Positions 39,570 to 49,258 of a stretch of DNA of 64,000 bases are shown here, piece by piece (the first letter of the stretch is position 1; each line of letters opens with the position of its first letter). Made by a program: the position numbers and the translations under genes. The notes beneath the pieces were generated by a model that made no database searches, was not told the origin of the DNA, and worked only from the letters and a program-made list of their open reading frames with translations. This DNA comes from Flavobacterium antarcticum DSM 19726 (GTDB lineage Bacteria; Bacteroidota; Bacteroidia; Flavobacteriales; Flavobacteriaceae): contig NZ_ATTM01000003.1 in the NCBI RefSeq assembly GCF_000419685.1, positions 846 through 64,845 of the forward strand, given 5' to 3'.

Positions 39570-41174
39570 TTAAACTAATGGTCCACCTGCTAAAATTTCT
39601 TCGTTCGCAAACTCTTCAAATTTTGCAAAGTTTTCTTTAAATTTATTTGCTAATTCAATTGCTTTTTTATCGTATAAATCTTTGTCTTCCCATGTATTTC
39701 TTGGGTTCAAGATTTCAGAAGGAACATTTGGACATGTTTGTGGTTTTTCAATTCCAAAAACATCGTGTTTCTCAAATGTTACTTTATCTAATTCACCGTC
39801 TAATGCAGCGGTAATCATTGCACGAGTGTATTTCAATTTCATACGACTTCCAATTCCGTAAGGTCCACCAGTCCAACCTGTATTGATTAACCAAACTTGA
39901 ACTCCGCTTTCTTTTAATTTCTGACTTAACATTTCAGCATATTTAGTTGGATGTAACGGCATAAATGGCGCTCCAAAGCAAGCTGAGAAATTAGGTTGTG
40001 GCTCTGTAACTCCTGCTTCAGTTCCGGCAACTTTCGCTGTATATCCTGAAATAAAGTGGTAAGCCGCTTGACCTGGAGTCAATTTTGAGATTGGAGGTAA
40101 AATTCCAAAAGAATCTGCAGTTAAGAAGAAAATATTTTTTGGATTTTTTCCAATAGATCCTGGTTGGATATTATCAATGTGGTAAATTGGGTAACTTACA
40201 CGTGTATTTGGAGTGATAGAAACATCTTCGAAATCTACTTCATTTGTTCCTTCTTTGAAAACCACATTTTCTAAGATCGCGCCTTTTTTGATTGCCCTAA
40301 AGATATCCGGCTCCTGCTCTTCTGTTAAGTTAATCACTTTAGCATAACAACCACCTTCAAAGTTGAACACCGTGTTTTCACTCGTCCAACCGTGCTCATC
40401 GTCACCGATTAATTTACGTTTTGGATCTGCAGATAAAGTCGTTTTTCCAGTTCCTGAAAGTCCGAAGAAAATTGCTGTATCGCCGTCATTTCCTACGTTT
40501 GCACTACAGTGCATTGGTAACGCATTTTTATCCACTGGCAAGATGAAATTTAAAGCAGAGAAAATTCCCTTTTTCATTTCACCTGTATAACCAGTTCCAC
40601 CGATTAAAGCAATTTTACGTGTAAAATCTAAAATCGCAAAATTATGTTGACGTGTTCCATCTACAGCAGGATCTGCCATAAAACCTGGAGCAGCGATCAA
40701 AGTCCAATCTGACTTAAAACCTGCTAATTCAGATTCTTCAGGACGAAGAAACATGTTGAATGCAAATAAGTTTGACGATGCTTTTTCAGTTACAACGCGA
40801 ACGTTTAAACGGTAATTAGCATCGGCACAAACATAACTGTCACGAACAAAAACTTCTTTTTGCTCTGAAAGATAGTTGGTTACTTTTTTATAAAGTTTGT
40901 CAAAGTTTTCTGATGAAAATGGAATGTTTACTTTTCCCCACCATACTTTATCTTCCGTAATTGCATCACGAACAATAAAACGGTCTTGAGGCGACCTTCC
41001 TGTGAATTCTCCCGTGTTGATTGCGAGAGCTCCTGTTGAGTTTTCTACTCCTTCGCCTGACTTGATAGTGATATCATGTAGTTGATCTGGCGTTAATTGG
41101 TAATGAACATTTGAATTTTTAATTCCTAATTCGTCTAACGAAATCGATTTCGTAATTAAAGCGTTATTATCCAT
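39570..41174 (-). CDS. pckA: Phosphoenolpyruvate carboxykinase (ATP)
   Basis: 534-residue gluconeogenic enzyme converting oxaloacetate and ATP to phosphoenolpyruvate. The P-loop GLSGTGKTTLSADP (about residues 244-257), the kinase-2 motif IGDDEHGW and FEGGCYAKVINLT are present. GEFTGRSPQDRF (substrate region) and the C-terminal NTGWTGGPYGIGSRM are also conserved. The length matches the ATP-dependent family. A minus-strand TACTTTTG at 41216-41209 is a likely -7 element. Monocistronic. Confidence 0.97.
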   Translation of the reverse strand: MDNNALITKSISLDELGIKNSNVHYQLTPDQLHDITIKSGEGVENSTGALAINTGEFTGRSPQDRFIVRDAITEDKVWWGKVNIPFSSENFDKLYKKVTNYLSEQKEVFVRDSYVCADANYRLNVRVVTEKASSNLFAFNMFLRPEESELAGFKSDWTLIAAPGFMADPAVDGTRQHNFAILDFTRKIALIGGTGYTGEMKKGIFSALNFILPVDKNALPMHCSANVGNDGDTAIFFGLSGTGKTTLSADPKRKLIGDDEHGWTSENTVFNFEGGCYAKVINLTEEQEPDIFRAIKKGAILENVVFKEGTNEVDFEDVSITPNTRVSYPIYHIDNIQPGSIGKNPKNIFFLTADSFGILPPISKLTPGQAAYHFISGYTAKVAGTEAGVTEPQPNFSACFGAPFMPLHPTKYAEMLSQKLKESGVQVWLINTGWTGGPYGIGSRMKLKYTRAMITAALDGELDKVTFEKHDVFGIEKPQTCPNVPSEILNPRNTWEDKDLYDKKAIELANKFKENFAKFEEFANEEILAGGPLV

Positions 41175-41208
41175 AAATTTAATTGTTGTGTGTGTTTAAT
41201 ACAGATTG

Positions 41209-41216
41209 CAAAAGTA
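41209..41216 (-). promoter_or_regulatory. Candidate -7 element of pckA
   Basis: TACTTTTG on the minus strand, a TAnnTTTG match 35 bases before the pckA ATG. Confidence 0.5.
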
Positions 41217-41244
41217 AAAATTATATTTTAGATAGGACACTATT

Positions 41245-41640
41245 CTACTGAAATTGTGACCTATTCTTGTAAACATTAATAAATAAAAGGCTCCATGCTA
41301 TTATTAACAGTAATCCTCCAATTGGAGTTATGAAACCGATGACTTTAAAGTCAAACGCTGTCATTTCATTTGTTGCCAATAAGTAAATAGAACCTGAAAA
41401 AAATAAAACGCCAAAGATCACTAATATATGTATCACTTTTTTAGTTTTTTCTTGAATCAGGTTGTTTGTTGCCACAAACAGCAGAAATAATGCATGATAC
41501 ATTTGGTAACGAACACCCGTTTCAAAAGTAGCTAACGCATTTACGTCAATTAACTTTTTTAACGCATGCGCTCCAAAGGCTCCTAAAACAATTGAAATTA
41601 CTCCTAACAAAGTTGCGGTTAAACTAATTTTTCTGTTCAT
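41245..41640 (-). CDS. DUF423 domain-containing membrane protein
   Basis: 131-residue membrane protein with four hydrophobic helices (about 5-25, 45-63, 72-90, 100-120). The family hallmark LGAFGAHALKK lies near residues 21-31, with FETGVRYQMYHALFLL and FITPIGGLLLIIAWS downstream. Function unknown. It is divergent from the saccharopine-dehydrogenase-like gene, separated by 111 bases carrying that gene's promoter. Confidence 0.94.
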   Translation of the reverse strand: MNRKISLTATLLGVISIVLGAFGAHALKKLIDVNALATFETGVRYQMYHALFLLFVATNNLIQEKTKKVIHILVIFGVLFFSGSIYLLATNEMTAFDFKVIGFITPIGGLLLIIAWSLLFINVYKNRSQFQ

Positions 41641-41702
41641 TATTTGAAAATTTGCACAAAGATACTCAATCTTTTCATGCGATAAAGATTATAACGTTTT
41701 CG

Positions 41703-41734
41703 TTGGCTCAAAATAGATCAATTCAATACCTTTG
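41703..41734 (+). promoter_or_regulatory. Promoter of the saccharopine-dehydrogenase-like gene
   Basis: TTG (-33, 41703-41705) and TACCTTTG (-7, 41727-41734) are separated by 21 bases, an excellent match to the Bacteroidota promoter pattern. It places the start site just before the ATG at 41752 and argues against the longer frame beginning at 41734. Confidence 0.65.
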
Positions 41735-41751
41735 TGTTAGACAACTTAACT

Positions 41752-43122
41752 ATGAGAAAAATACTAATTATTGGTGCCGGACGTTCCGCATCTTCGCTTA
41801 TTCGCTACTTGTTGAACAAATCAGAAGTAGAACAGTTGAATATTACAATTGCCGACTTATCAGTTGAATTGGCACAAAAGAAAACACAAAATCATCCGAA
41901 TGCAACTGCTTTAGCATTAGACATTTTCAATACTGAACAACGTCAAACTGAAATTCAGAAAGCAGATATTGTAATTTCTATGTTGCCTGCTCATTTGCAT
42001 ATTGAAGTCGCCAAAGATTGTATTGCTTTCAATAAAAACATGGTCACAGCTTCGTACATTAGTCCTGAAATGCAAGCTTTAAATGATGAAGCTGTTGCAA
42101 AAGGTCTTGTTTTGATGAACGAAGTGGGTCTTGATCCTGGAATTGACCACATGAGTGCGATGAAAGTGATTGACGAAATCAAAGACCAGGGTGGAAAAAT
42201 TATTTTGTTTGAATCGTTCTGTGGTGGATTAGTTGCTCCAGAATCAGACAACAATTTGTGGAACTACAAATTTACTTGGGCTCCCAGAAATGTAGTTTTA
42301 GCGGGTCAAGGCGGAACGGCAAAATTTATACAAGAAGGAAAATACAAATACATTCCGTATCAAAAATTATTTCGCAGAACCGAATATTTCCACGTAGAAG
42401 GTTACGGAAAATTTGAAGGTTATGCCAACCGTGATTCTTTAAAATACAAAAGTGTTTACGGATTAGACGACGCGTTGACTTTATATAGAGGAACGATTCG
42501 AAGAGTTGGTTTTTCCAAAGCTTGGAATGTGTTCGTGCAATTGGGAATGACAGACGACACTTACGTTATAGATAATTCAGAAACGATTAGTTTCCGCGAT
42601 TTTACCAATTTATTTTTACCGTATCACCCGTCCGACTCTGTGGAATCTAAATTCAGAATGAGTACGGGAATTGAGCAGGACGATATTATTTGGGACAAAC
42701 TTTTAGAACTTGATTTATTTAGTTCAAAGAAAATTGTTGGCGTAAAAAACGGAACGCCTGCTCAAATTTTAGAACGTATCTTAAATGACAGTTGGACGCT
42801 TGCTCCAGAAGACAAAGATATGATTGTGATGTATCATAAATTTGGTTACGAATTAAACGGTGTTCAAAAACAAATTGATGCCACAATGGTTTGCCTTGGT
42901 GAAGACCAAACCTATACTGCAATGGCAAAAACCGTTGGACTTCCCGTAGCAATGGCGACACTTCAAATTTTGAATGGAAACATTAAAACGCCAGGTGTTC
43001 AATTGCCAATTCTAAAAGAAGTTTATTTGCCGATTTTGAAAGAATTAGAGGAATTTGGCGTCGTATTTCATGAGAAAGAAATGCCTTATTTTGGATATAA
43101 TCCTGATAAATTGGTGTTGTAA
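41752..43122 (+). CDS. Saccharopine dehydrogenase family protein
   Basis: 456-residue NAD(P)-dependent enzyme. The N-terminal Rossmann fold starts MRKILIIGAGRSASSLIRYL, followed by ADIVISMLPAHLH and the family segment MNEVGLDPGIDHMSAMKVID. The catalytic domain has FCGGLVAPESDNNLW and the C-terminal TVGLPVAMATLQILNG. It resembles saccharopine dehydrogenase/lysine-ketoglutarate reductase-type enzymes; the metabolite is not certain. Start chosen by the promoter placement and the glycine-rich fold. Monocistronic. Confidence 0.92.
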   Translation: MRKILIIGAGRSASSLIRYLLNKSEVEQLNITIADLSVELAQKKTQNHPNATALALDIFNTEQRQTEIQKADIVISMLPAHLHIEVAKDCIAFNKNMVTASYISPEMQALNDEAVAKGLVLMNEVGLDPGIDHMSAMKVIDEIKDQGGKIILFESFCGGLVAPESDNNLWNYKFTWAPRNVVLAGQGGTAKFIQEGKYKYIPYQKLFRRTEYFHVEGYGKFEGYANRDSLKYKSVYGLDDALTLYRGTIRRVGFSKAWNVFVQLGMTDDTYVIDNSETISFRDFTNLFLPYHPSDSVESKFRMSTGIEQDDIIWDKLLELDLFSSKKIVGVKNGTPAQILERILNDSWTLAPEDKDMIVMYHKFGYELNGVQKQIDATMVCLGEDQTYTAMAKTVGLPVAMATLQILNGNIKTPGVQLPILKEVYLPILKELEEFGVVFHEKEMPYFGYNPDKLVL

Positions 43123-43143
43123 AAATTAGATAGATTTATGTAG

Positions 43144-43178
43144 AAAATTCGCTTTGTAATGGAGCGAATTTTTTTTGT
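43144..43178 (+). terminator. Terminator of the saccharopine-dehydrogenase-like gene
   Basis: AAATTCGCT / AGCGAATTT stem with a 9-base loop and eight T residues. Confidence 0.85.
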
Positions 43179-43374
43179 GTTTTGAATTTGATTGTTTGAT
43201 TCTTTATAAAATCTTTGGGCTAAAGCCCAAAGCAATTGAGGCAATTGAGAACCATTTATTGTAATTAATTATAGATTTATAGATTCTTGCACTTTCGTTT
43301 GTATTTGTAAAAATATTTTTCCTTGTTCAAACCTTTTAAAAAACGATAAGAAACCAAGGAGAAAGTAGGATTTT

Positions 43375-43473
43375 AAATAGCCCCGATTAGAGGGAACATC
43401 CTGCTCTTTTTTAGAGCAGATGTGGAAGGAAAGCGGGACCAGGGCTTGCTGAAAATCACTAACGATTCGCTCC
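43375..43473 (+). repeat. Structured intergenic element, copy 4
   Basis: Conserved ATAGCCCCGATTAGAGGGAA and ATCC, an apical stem CTGCTCT / AGAGCAG (43401-43419) and GATGTGGAAGGAAAGC. The outer stem is CCCG (43382-43385) / CGGG (43434-43437). It ends with ATTCGCTCC, as in copy 2. It lies between convergent genes; apart from two terminators nothing else was recognised in 43123-43623. Confidence 0.75.
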
Positions 43474-43568
43474 AAATATGTTTAACTAAAGAATCTGAAA
43501 CAAGTTCAGATTAAAGAAACTGAAATAAATTCAGCTTGACAATTATAACTTAGGTGTAGATTAAACAA

Positions 43569-43605
43569 AAAAATCCGCTCTCAAATGCATGAAAGCGGAT
43601 TTTCT
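43569..43605 (-). terminator. Terminator of the zinc metallopeptidase gene
   Basis: AAAATCCGCT / AGCGGATTTT stem; the minus strand continues into T residues. Confidence 0.82.
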
Positions 43606-43623
43606 ATTTATATGAATTTCTCT

Positions 43624-44322
43624 TTAGTCTCTTGAACCTCCAAAAACTCTCAAAGCCCAAAACAATAACATGGCAACGGCTCCAATTGCAGCGACAAGAT
43701 AAGTTCTTGCTGCCCATTTTAGAGAATCTTCGGCTCCTGCGTATTCTTCTTGACTTAGCATGTTTTTATTTTTCAACCAAGCCAAAGCACGGTGACTTGC
43801 ATCATATTCTACTGGCAAAGTGATTAAAGTAAATACGGTTGCAACAGCCATTAAAACCAAACCGGCAACGGCAACCCAATATCCAATTCCCAGTCCGGCA
43901 GCAGCTCCTAACATCAAACCTCCAATAATTAACCATTGTGAAATTCCTGAAGAAACATTCACTAAAGGAACTAAAGCAGAACGCAAACCTAACATTTGAT
44001 ACGCTTGAGCATGTTGAACAGCGTGACCACATTCGTGAGCGGCAACGGCTGCCGCTGCTGCGTTTCTTTGATTGTAAACGGCTTCACTTAAGTTGACGGT
44101 TTTATCTGCTGGATTATAATGATCGGTTAATCTTCCTGGTGTAGAAATTACACGTACGTCGCGAATTCCGTTGTCTGCCAACATTTTTTCAGCAATTTCG
44201 GCACCGCTCATTCCGTTGCGTAAATGTACTTTTGAATAGAATTCAAATTTGCTTTTTAGTTTTGAACTTACCGCCCAACTTACTAAAGCAATGACTCCGA
44301 TTAAAATATAATATAGTAACAT
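43624..44322 (-). CDS. Membrane zinc metallopeptidase (YugP family)
   Basis: 232-residue membrane peptidase. An N-terminal helix (about 3-17) precedes the zinc motif HECGH in AAAAVAAHECGHAVQHAQAY (about residues 95-110). Two hydrophobic segments (about 133-180) and a C-terminal helix (about 210-226) follow. The preceding LTDHYNPADKTVNLSEAVY is typical of the YugP family. The substrate is unknown. Monocistronic. Confidence 0.93.
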   Translation of the reverse strand: MLLYYILIGVIALVSWAVSSKLKSKFEFYSKVHLRNGMSGAEIAEKMLADNGIRDVRVISTPGRLTDHYNPADKTVNLSEAVYNQRNAAAAAVAAHECGHAVQHAQAYQMLGLRSALVPLVNVSSGISQWLIIGGLMLGAAAGLGIGYWVAVAGLVLMAVATVFTLITLPVEYDASHRALAWLKNKNMLSQEEYAGAEDSLKWAARTYLVAAIGAVAMLLFWALRVFGGSRD

Positions 44323-44414
44323 GGTTTTTATTTTTTGTACGAATATAACAAATTGTATTCCACTTGCAAATTTATGTCAAGTTGACTTGCGTTAAAGATT
44401 TTGTAAAATAAATT

Positions 44415-44600
44415 TTATTTACAAAGTGTAATGAAAGCTACGAGTTCTCGAGCTTCAAAATAAGTAAAGGAAACTGAAACCACTTCATAGCCCGCATTGA
44501 CTTTTTCATTTAAAAAGTGCTCTACTTCTTTAGACAATTCTTCTTTCATACTCGAAAATCCAACGGATTTAGATAAAGTATGTACTTCGTGTTTTTTCAT
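44415..44600 (-). CDS. Small hypothetical protein (61 residues)
   Basis: Short open frame with plausible protein composition: a charged helix-forming part (SMKEELSKEVEHFLNEKVN) followed by a strand-rich part (GYEVVSVSFTYFEARELVAF). The NAGYEVVSVSF stretch is reminiscent of small DUF4177-like proteins, but I cannot assign it. It lies alone between the zinc peptidase and the leuS terminator on the same strand. Function unknown; it could be spurious, though its residue mix favours a real gene. Confidence 0.6.
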   Translation of the reverse strand: MKKHEVHTLSKSVGFSSMKEELSKEVEHFLNEKVNAGYEVVSVSFTYFEARELVAFITLCK

Positions 44601-44640
44601 GGCTGTTGTTAAAAATATTTAAAATAATTCTAATTCAAAT

Positions 44641-44681
44641 AAAGAATCCCTATTTTTCAAAACGAAAGATAGGGATTCTTA
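44641..44681 (-). terminator. Terminator of leuS
   Basis: AAGAATCCCTAT / ATAGGGATTCTT perfect 12-bp stem with a 17-base AT-rich loop, followed by an AT-rich tail on the minus strand. Confidence 0.8.
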
Positions 44682-44699
44682 AAATATGTTGGTAAATAA

Positions 44700-47600
44700 T
44701 TATCCCACTAAATTGATGATTTTCCCCGGAACGATAATCACTTTATTTGGCGTTCGTCCTTCCAATTGTTTGATGGTTCTTTCGTCGTTCATGACGATTT
44801 CTTGGATTTGTTCTTTGGTTAAATCCAAAGGCAAGTTCAAGGTAAAACGCATTTTTCCGTTGAAAGAAACGGGATATTCTTTATTGCTTTCTACTAAATA
44901 TTGGGGGTTGAAAATAGGGAAAGAAGCTTTAGAAATACTCATTTGATGTCCTAATTTTTCCCACAATTCTTCAGCGATATGTGGTGCATAAGGCGAAATC
45001 AAAATCGCTAAAGGCTCTAAAATACTACGTTCGTGGCATTTCATGGCAGTCAATTCATTCACGGCAATCATAAACTGACTTACCGAAGTATTGAATGAGA
45101 AATCCTCAATATCGTCGTTGACTTTCTTAATCGTTTTGTGCAATGTTTTCAAGGCTTCCGCCGAAGCTGGATTAGAAGTTACAATCAATCCACTTTCGTC
45201 AAAATACAACCTCCATAATTTTCTCAAAAATCCGAAAACTCCTGTAATTCCGCCTGTATTCCAAGGTTTTGCTTGTTCGAGTGGACCAAGAAACATTTCG
45301 TATAAACGTAAAGTGTCAGCTCCGTATTCTTCGCAGATGTCGTCTGGAGTAACTACATTGTATTTGGACTTGGACATTTTTTCTACTTCTCGAGAAACGA
45401 TAAATTTATCATTATCTTCATAAAATACTTCTCCACTTTCTCCAATAAATAAAGCATTTGTGTAGTGTTGATTTAATGGGTGGTTTTTGAAAGCATCAAT
45501 ATCCAATTCATCAGATGAATTCACTAAATTAACATCAGCATGAATTTGATTAAAAGATTTTAAATCAGTAAAATTAAACTTATCATTATCACTAGGATAA
45601 GATTTTAGCTTCTCTGAATTTAATATTTCTGAAAATACTCTTGTTGCAACTTCATCGTCTGCTTGTAATTTCGCGTAAAATCCTTTCGATATAAATATGT
45701 TAGGCAATTTACTAAAGTCAAAATCATCACTTCCTGCAAGTTGATTTGAGAACTTATAAACAAAAGCACTCATCCCCAAAATCATCCCTTGATTTATCAA
45801 TTTCTTGAACGGTTCTTCTTGATTTACATATCCTCTATCTTTCAAGAATTTATTCCAAAAACGAGAATATAACAAGTGGCCCGTGGCGTGTTCGCTTCCT
45901 CCTATATATAAATCGACATTTTGCCAATAATTTTGCGCTTCTGCAGAAACAAATTCGTTTTCGTTTCCGGCATCCATATAACGCAACCAATACCACGAAC
46001 TCCCTGCCCATCCTGGCATTGTGTTAAGTTCAAGAGGAAAAACAGTTTCATGGTCAATTAAATCAGTATTTACAACTGCACATTTTACAACATCCCAAGC
46101 CCACTCGGGTGCATTTCCTAAAGGTGGCTGACCGTCTTCGGTTGGCAAATATTTCTCTACTTCTGGCAAGCGAATTGGTAAATGTTTCGTATCAATCATT
46201 TGTGGCAATCCATTCACGTAATACACCGGAAACGGTTCGCCCCAATATCTTTGACGGGAGAAAACAGCGTCACGCAAACGGTAATTTGTTTTCCCTTTTC
46301 CTTGTTCCAATTCCTCTAAAGCTTCGATGGCTTTCGCCGAAGCTTCTTTGTAACCCATTCCGTTTAAGAAATCGGAATCGATTAATTTGAAACCGTCTTT
46401 TGCTCCAAAGGCATTTTCAGAAATATCTTGGTCAAAAATGTTTTTAATTTCAGGCATTCCTTCATTTCCTTTGAAGAAGTTGGCAAACGCATAATCGCGT
46501 TCGTCGCCACAAGGAACCGCCATAACCGCACCTGTTCCGTAACCGGCAAGTACGTAATCTCCAATCCAAACGGGAACGGGTTCTTTTGTAAAAGGATGTT
46601 CAGCATAAGCTCCCGTGAAAACTCCTGAAATAGTTTTTACATCCGCCATACGTTCGCGTTCACTTCGTTTTGCAGTCGCTTCAACATACGCTTCAATGGC
46701 TTGTTTTTGTTCAGGAGTTGTTATTTTTGAAACCAAATCGTGTTCTGGTGCCAATGTCATGAATGTAACTCCGAATATGGTGTCCGGCCTTGTGGTGAAA
46801 ACTTCGATTCTGTAATCATTCGTTTCATCTCCTGACAACACATAATCAACATTGTCTTTTTCTAATTCCGAATCTTTTACTTTGAAAGTAACTAACGCAC
46901 CCACCGATTTTCCAATCCAATTCGTCTGTGATTCTTTCAAAGAAGCAGTCCAATCGATATCTTTCAAACCTTGCAAAAGACGTTCTGCATAAGCCGAAAT
47001 TCGCATGCTCCATTGCGTCATTTTCTTGCGAAGAACCGGATGACCACCACGTTCAGAAACACCGTTTATGATTTCGTCGTTCGCCAAAACAGTTCCTAAA
47101 CCTGGACACCAATTCACTTCGGTTTCTGCCAAATACGTCATTCTATATTGCAATAAAATGCGTTGTTGGTCTTCGTTTGAAAAATTATTCCAATCTTCTG
47201 CTGAAAAAGATATGATGTTGTCGTCGCAAACGGCGTTTACTTTTTGGTTTCCGTTGGCTTCAAATTCCATGATTAAGGTTTTGATGTCGCGTGCTTCATT
47301 GGCATCGGCATCAAACCAAGATTCGAACAATTGGATGAAAATCCACTGTGTCCATTTGTAATATTCAGGATTGGACGTTCGTACTTCGCGACTCCAATCA
47401 AATGAAAACCCGATTCTGTCGAGTTGTTGACGGTAACGGGCAATATTTTCCTTTGTAGTTTTATCAGGATGTTGACCTGTTTGAATGGCATATTGTTCAG
47501 CTGGAAGTCCAAAACTGTCGTAACCTTGCGGATGCAAAACATTAAATCCTTTGTGACGTTTGAATCGGGCATAAATATCTGAAGCAATGTAGCCTAATGG

Positions 47601-47753
47601 ATGTCCAACGTGTAATCCGGCTCCCGAAGGATAAGGAAACATGTCTAAAACATAGTATTTTGGTAAATCAGAATTGTTTTCGGCTTGAAATGTGCCGTTT
47701 TCGCTCCAATATTTTTGCCACTTGGCTTCAATTTCGCTGGGATTGTATTTCAT
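44700..47753 (-). CDS. leuS: Leucyl-tRNA synthetase, unusually long
   Basis: Class Ia synthetase of 1017 residues charging tRNA-Leu. The HIGH-type motif is HVGH in PSGAGLHVGHPLGYIAS (residues 48-51) and the KMSKS loop is VEKMSKSKYNVVTPDD (about 792). The CP1 editing domain is present (TTRPDTIFGVTFM, about 318). E. coli LeuRS is 860 residues with KMSKS near 619. The extra length here includes insertions near residues 155-200 and about 655-785, the latter between MILGMSAFVYKF and KMSKS. No stop or frameshift is seen. Divergent from ftsX across structured element copy 5. Confidence 0.96.
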   Translation of the reverse strand: MKYNPSEIEAKWQKYWSENGTFQAENNSDLPKYYVLDMFPYPSGAGLHVGHPLGYIASDIYARFKRHKGFNVLHPQGYDSFGLPAEQYAIQTGQHPDKTTKENIARYRQQLDRIGFSFDWSREVRTSNPEYYKWTQWIFIQLFESWFDADANEARDIKTLIMEFEANGNQKVNAVCDDNIISFSAEDWNNFSNEDQQRILLQYRMTYLAETEVNWCPGLGTVLANDEIINGVSERGGHPVLRKKMTQWSMRISAYAERLLQGLKDIDWTASLKESQTNWIGKSVGALVTFKVKDSELEKDNVDYVLSGDETNDYRIEVFTTRPDTIFGVTFMTLAPEHDLVSKITTPEQKQAIEAYVEATAKRSERERMADVKTISGVFTGAYAEHPFTKEPVPVWIGDYVLAGYGTGAVMAVPCGDERDYAFANFFKGNEGMPEIKNIFDQDISENAFGAKDGFKLIDSDFLNGMGYKEASAKAIEALEELEQGKGKTNYRLRDAVFSRQRYWGEPFPVYYVNGLPQMIDTKHLPIRLPEVEKYLPTEDGQPPLGNAPEWAWDVVKCAVVNTDLIDHETVFPLELNTMPGWAGSSWYWLRYMDAGNENEFVSAEAQNYWQNVDLYIGGSEHATGHLLYSRFWNKFLKDRGYVNQEEPFKKLINQGMILGMSAFVYKFSNQLAGSDDFDFSKLPNIFISKGFYAKLQADDEVATRVFSEILNSEKLKSYPSDNDKFNFTDLKSFNQIHADVNLVNSSDELDIDAFKNHPLNQHYTNALFIGESGEVFYEDNDKFIVSREVEKMSKSKYNVVTPDDICEEYGADTLRLYEMFLGPLEQAKPWNTGGITGVFGFLRKLWRLYFDESGLIVTSNPASAEALKTLHKTIKKVNDDIEDFSFNTSVSQFMIAVNELTAMKCHERSILEPLAILISPYAPHIAEELWEKLGHQMSISKASFPIFNPQYLVESNKEYPVSFNGKMRFTLNLPLDLTKEQIQEIVMNDERTIKQLEGRTPNKVIIVPGKIINLVG

Positions 47754-47852
47754 TTTTTCGTGAGGTTCAAGGTTTTGGGTCGAAGGTTTTAGGCTTGACG
47801 TTTATTCTGTATTTTTGCCATGATGGCACTGATTTTCTAAAGTTAAAATGGT

Positions 47853-47965
47853 AACCTAGATAGCCGCGATTGTAGAGGAAATCTTTAATTTCCGGAGTTC
47901 GGAAATTAAAGATTGCAACGGAAAGCGGGAAAATGGATGCCAAAAATGCCCGAACGATTCGCTTC
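47853..47965 (+). repeat. Structured intergenic element, copy 5
   Basis: Conserved ATAGCCGCGATTGTAGAGGA, a perfect 15-bp apical stem AATCTTTAATTTCCG / CGGAAATTAAAGATT (47880-47914, loop GAGTT) and GCAACGGAAAGCGGGA. The outer stem is CCGC (47864-47867) / GCGG (47925-47928). Ends with GATTCGCTTC. It lies between the divergent leuS and ftsX genes; nothing else was recognised in 47754-48088. Confidence 0.78.
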
Positions 47966-48088
47966 TATACAAAAAAAATCAATTCGAGTGGGCAAATTTA
48001 CATATATTGTACGAAAGTCAAAACTTTGAACGTTATAAAGTATGATTAAACAAATTCTTTATTATTTTTACGCCATAATTAAAAAACT

Positions 48089-48964
48089 ATGAGTTCTTCT
48101 TACGATAAATTTCAAAAGCGTCGGTTAATTTCCTCTTATTTTTCAGTAGTGTTGAGCGTCTTCTTGGTGCTTTTCTTGCTGGGAATTTTAGGTTTGTTTG
48201 TCATTAATTCGAAAAATTTAGCCGATGATTTCAAGGAAGAAATTGCAATGACAGTCTTTTTTGACAATGACGCAAACGATACAATCATCAAGGCTTTTGA
48301 CAGCGAGTTGCAAACGGCTCCTTTTGTGAAATCGTTTGTTTATGTGACAAAAGATGAAGCTGCGAAGCAACATACGGATATTATTGGTGAGGATTTCATG
48401 AACTTTTTAGGTGCGAATCCTTTGCAAAACTCTTTTGACATTCACTTAAAAGCTGATTATATTGTGAATGATAGTATTGCGAAAATTGAATCACGCTTGC
48501 GCAAAAACGAAATGGTTTCTGATATTGTTTATGACAAGCAATTAGTCAATTTGGTAAACGACAACATCAAGAAAGTGAGTTTCTGGATTTTAATTATCAG
48601 CGGATTTCTTGCATTTATAGCGGTATTGCTGATTAATAGCTCAATGCGACTATCGATTTACTCCAACCGATTTATCATTAAAACGATGCAAATGGTTGGT
48701 GCGACGAAGTCTTTTATTAGAAAACCATTTATTTGGAGAAGTATAAAACTAGGAATGATTGGCGCTGGATTAGCTATTTTGGCTTTAATAGCGACTTTAT
48801 ATTATGTGAATATTACGTATCCAAATCTAAATATTTTAGCGGAAGAAACTTTGACGGCTGCGGTTTTAGTGGGCGTTTTAGTCGTGGGAATTATCATTAC
48901 TTGGTTGAGTACATTCTTTGCAACACAACGTTTCTTAAATTTGAGAACAGACGACTTGTATTAG
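48089..48964 (+). CDS. ftsX: Cell division protein FtsX
   Basis: 291-residue permease-like protein that partners FtsE to activate peptidoglycan hydrolases at the divisome. The first membrane helix (about 23-44) is followed by a periplasmic domain (about 50-165). Then come three helices: about 168-188, 218-245 and 258-282. Family features are YFSVVLSVFLVLFLLGILG, the SRLRKNEMVSDIVYDK region, and MRLSIYSNRFIIKTMQMVGA before the second helix. ftsE is not adjacent. First gene of a group with DUF3098, uppP and truB. Confidence 0.92.
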   Translation: MSSSYDKFQKRRLISSYFSVVLSVFLVLFLLGILGLFVINSKNLADDFKEEIAMTVFFDNDANDTIIKAFDSELQTAPFVKSFVYVTKDEAAKQHTDIIGEDFMNFLGANPLQNSFDIHLKADYIVNDSIAKIESRLRKNEMVSDIVYDKQLVNLVNDNIKKVSFWILIISGFLAFIAVLLINSSMRLSIYSNRFIIKTMQMVGATKSFIRKPFIWRSIKLGMIGAGLAILALIATLYYVNITYPNLNILAEETLTAAVLVGVLVVGIIITWLSTFFATQRFLNLRTDDLY

Positions 48965-49027
48965 GCAGATGGAAGTTAGAAGATGGGAGTTTGAAAGGTA
49001 AAAGTTAAATTATAAAAAAATAAAACA

Positions 49028-49258
49028 ATGGAAAATAAACCACAACACGAGTTTCTTTTTGACAGAGTAAATTACAAATTCTTATTAATTGGACTTGCTG
49101 TAATCGCTTTAGGATTTATCTTAATGTCAGGTGGTGGTTCAGATAATCCTGCGGTTTTTAACGAGGAGATTTTCAATTGGAGAAGAATCAGATTAGCACC
49201 AACGACCGTTTTAATTGGTTTTGGAATTACTATTTATGCGATACTTAAGAAGAAGTAA
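49028..49258 (+). CDS. DUF3098 domain-containing membrane protein
   Basis: 76-residue protein with two hydrophobic helices (about 17-35 and 55-72) separated by a short polar loop. The family motif LFDRVNYKFLLIGLAVIALG and FILMSGGGSDNPAVFNEEIF are clear. Function unknown. In Bacteroidota it is typically found with ftsX and uppP, as here. Confidence 0.95.
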   Translation: MENKPQHEFLFDRVNYKFLLIGLAVIALGFILMSGGGSDNPAVFNEEIFNWRRIRLAPTTVLIGFGITIYAILKKK

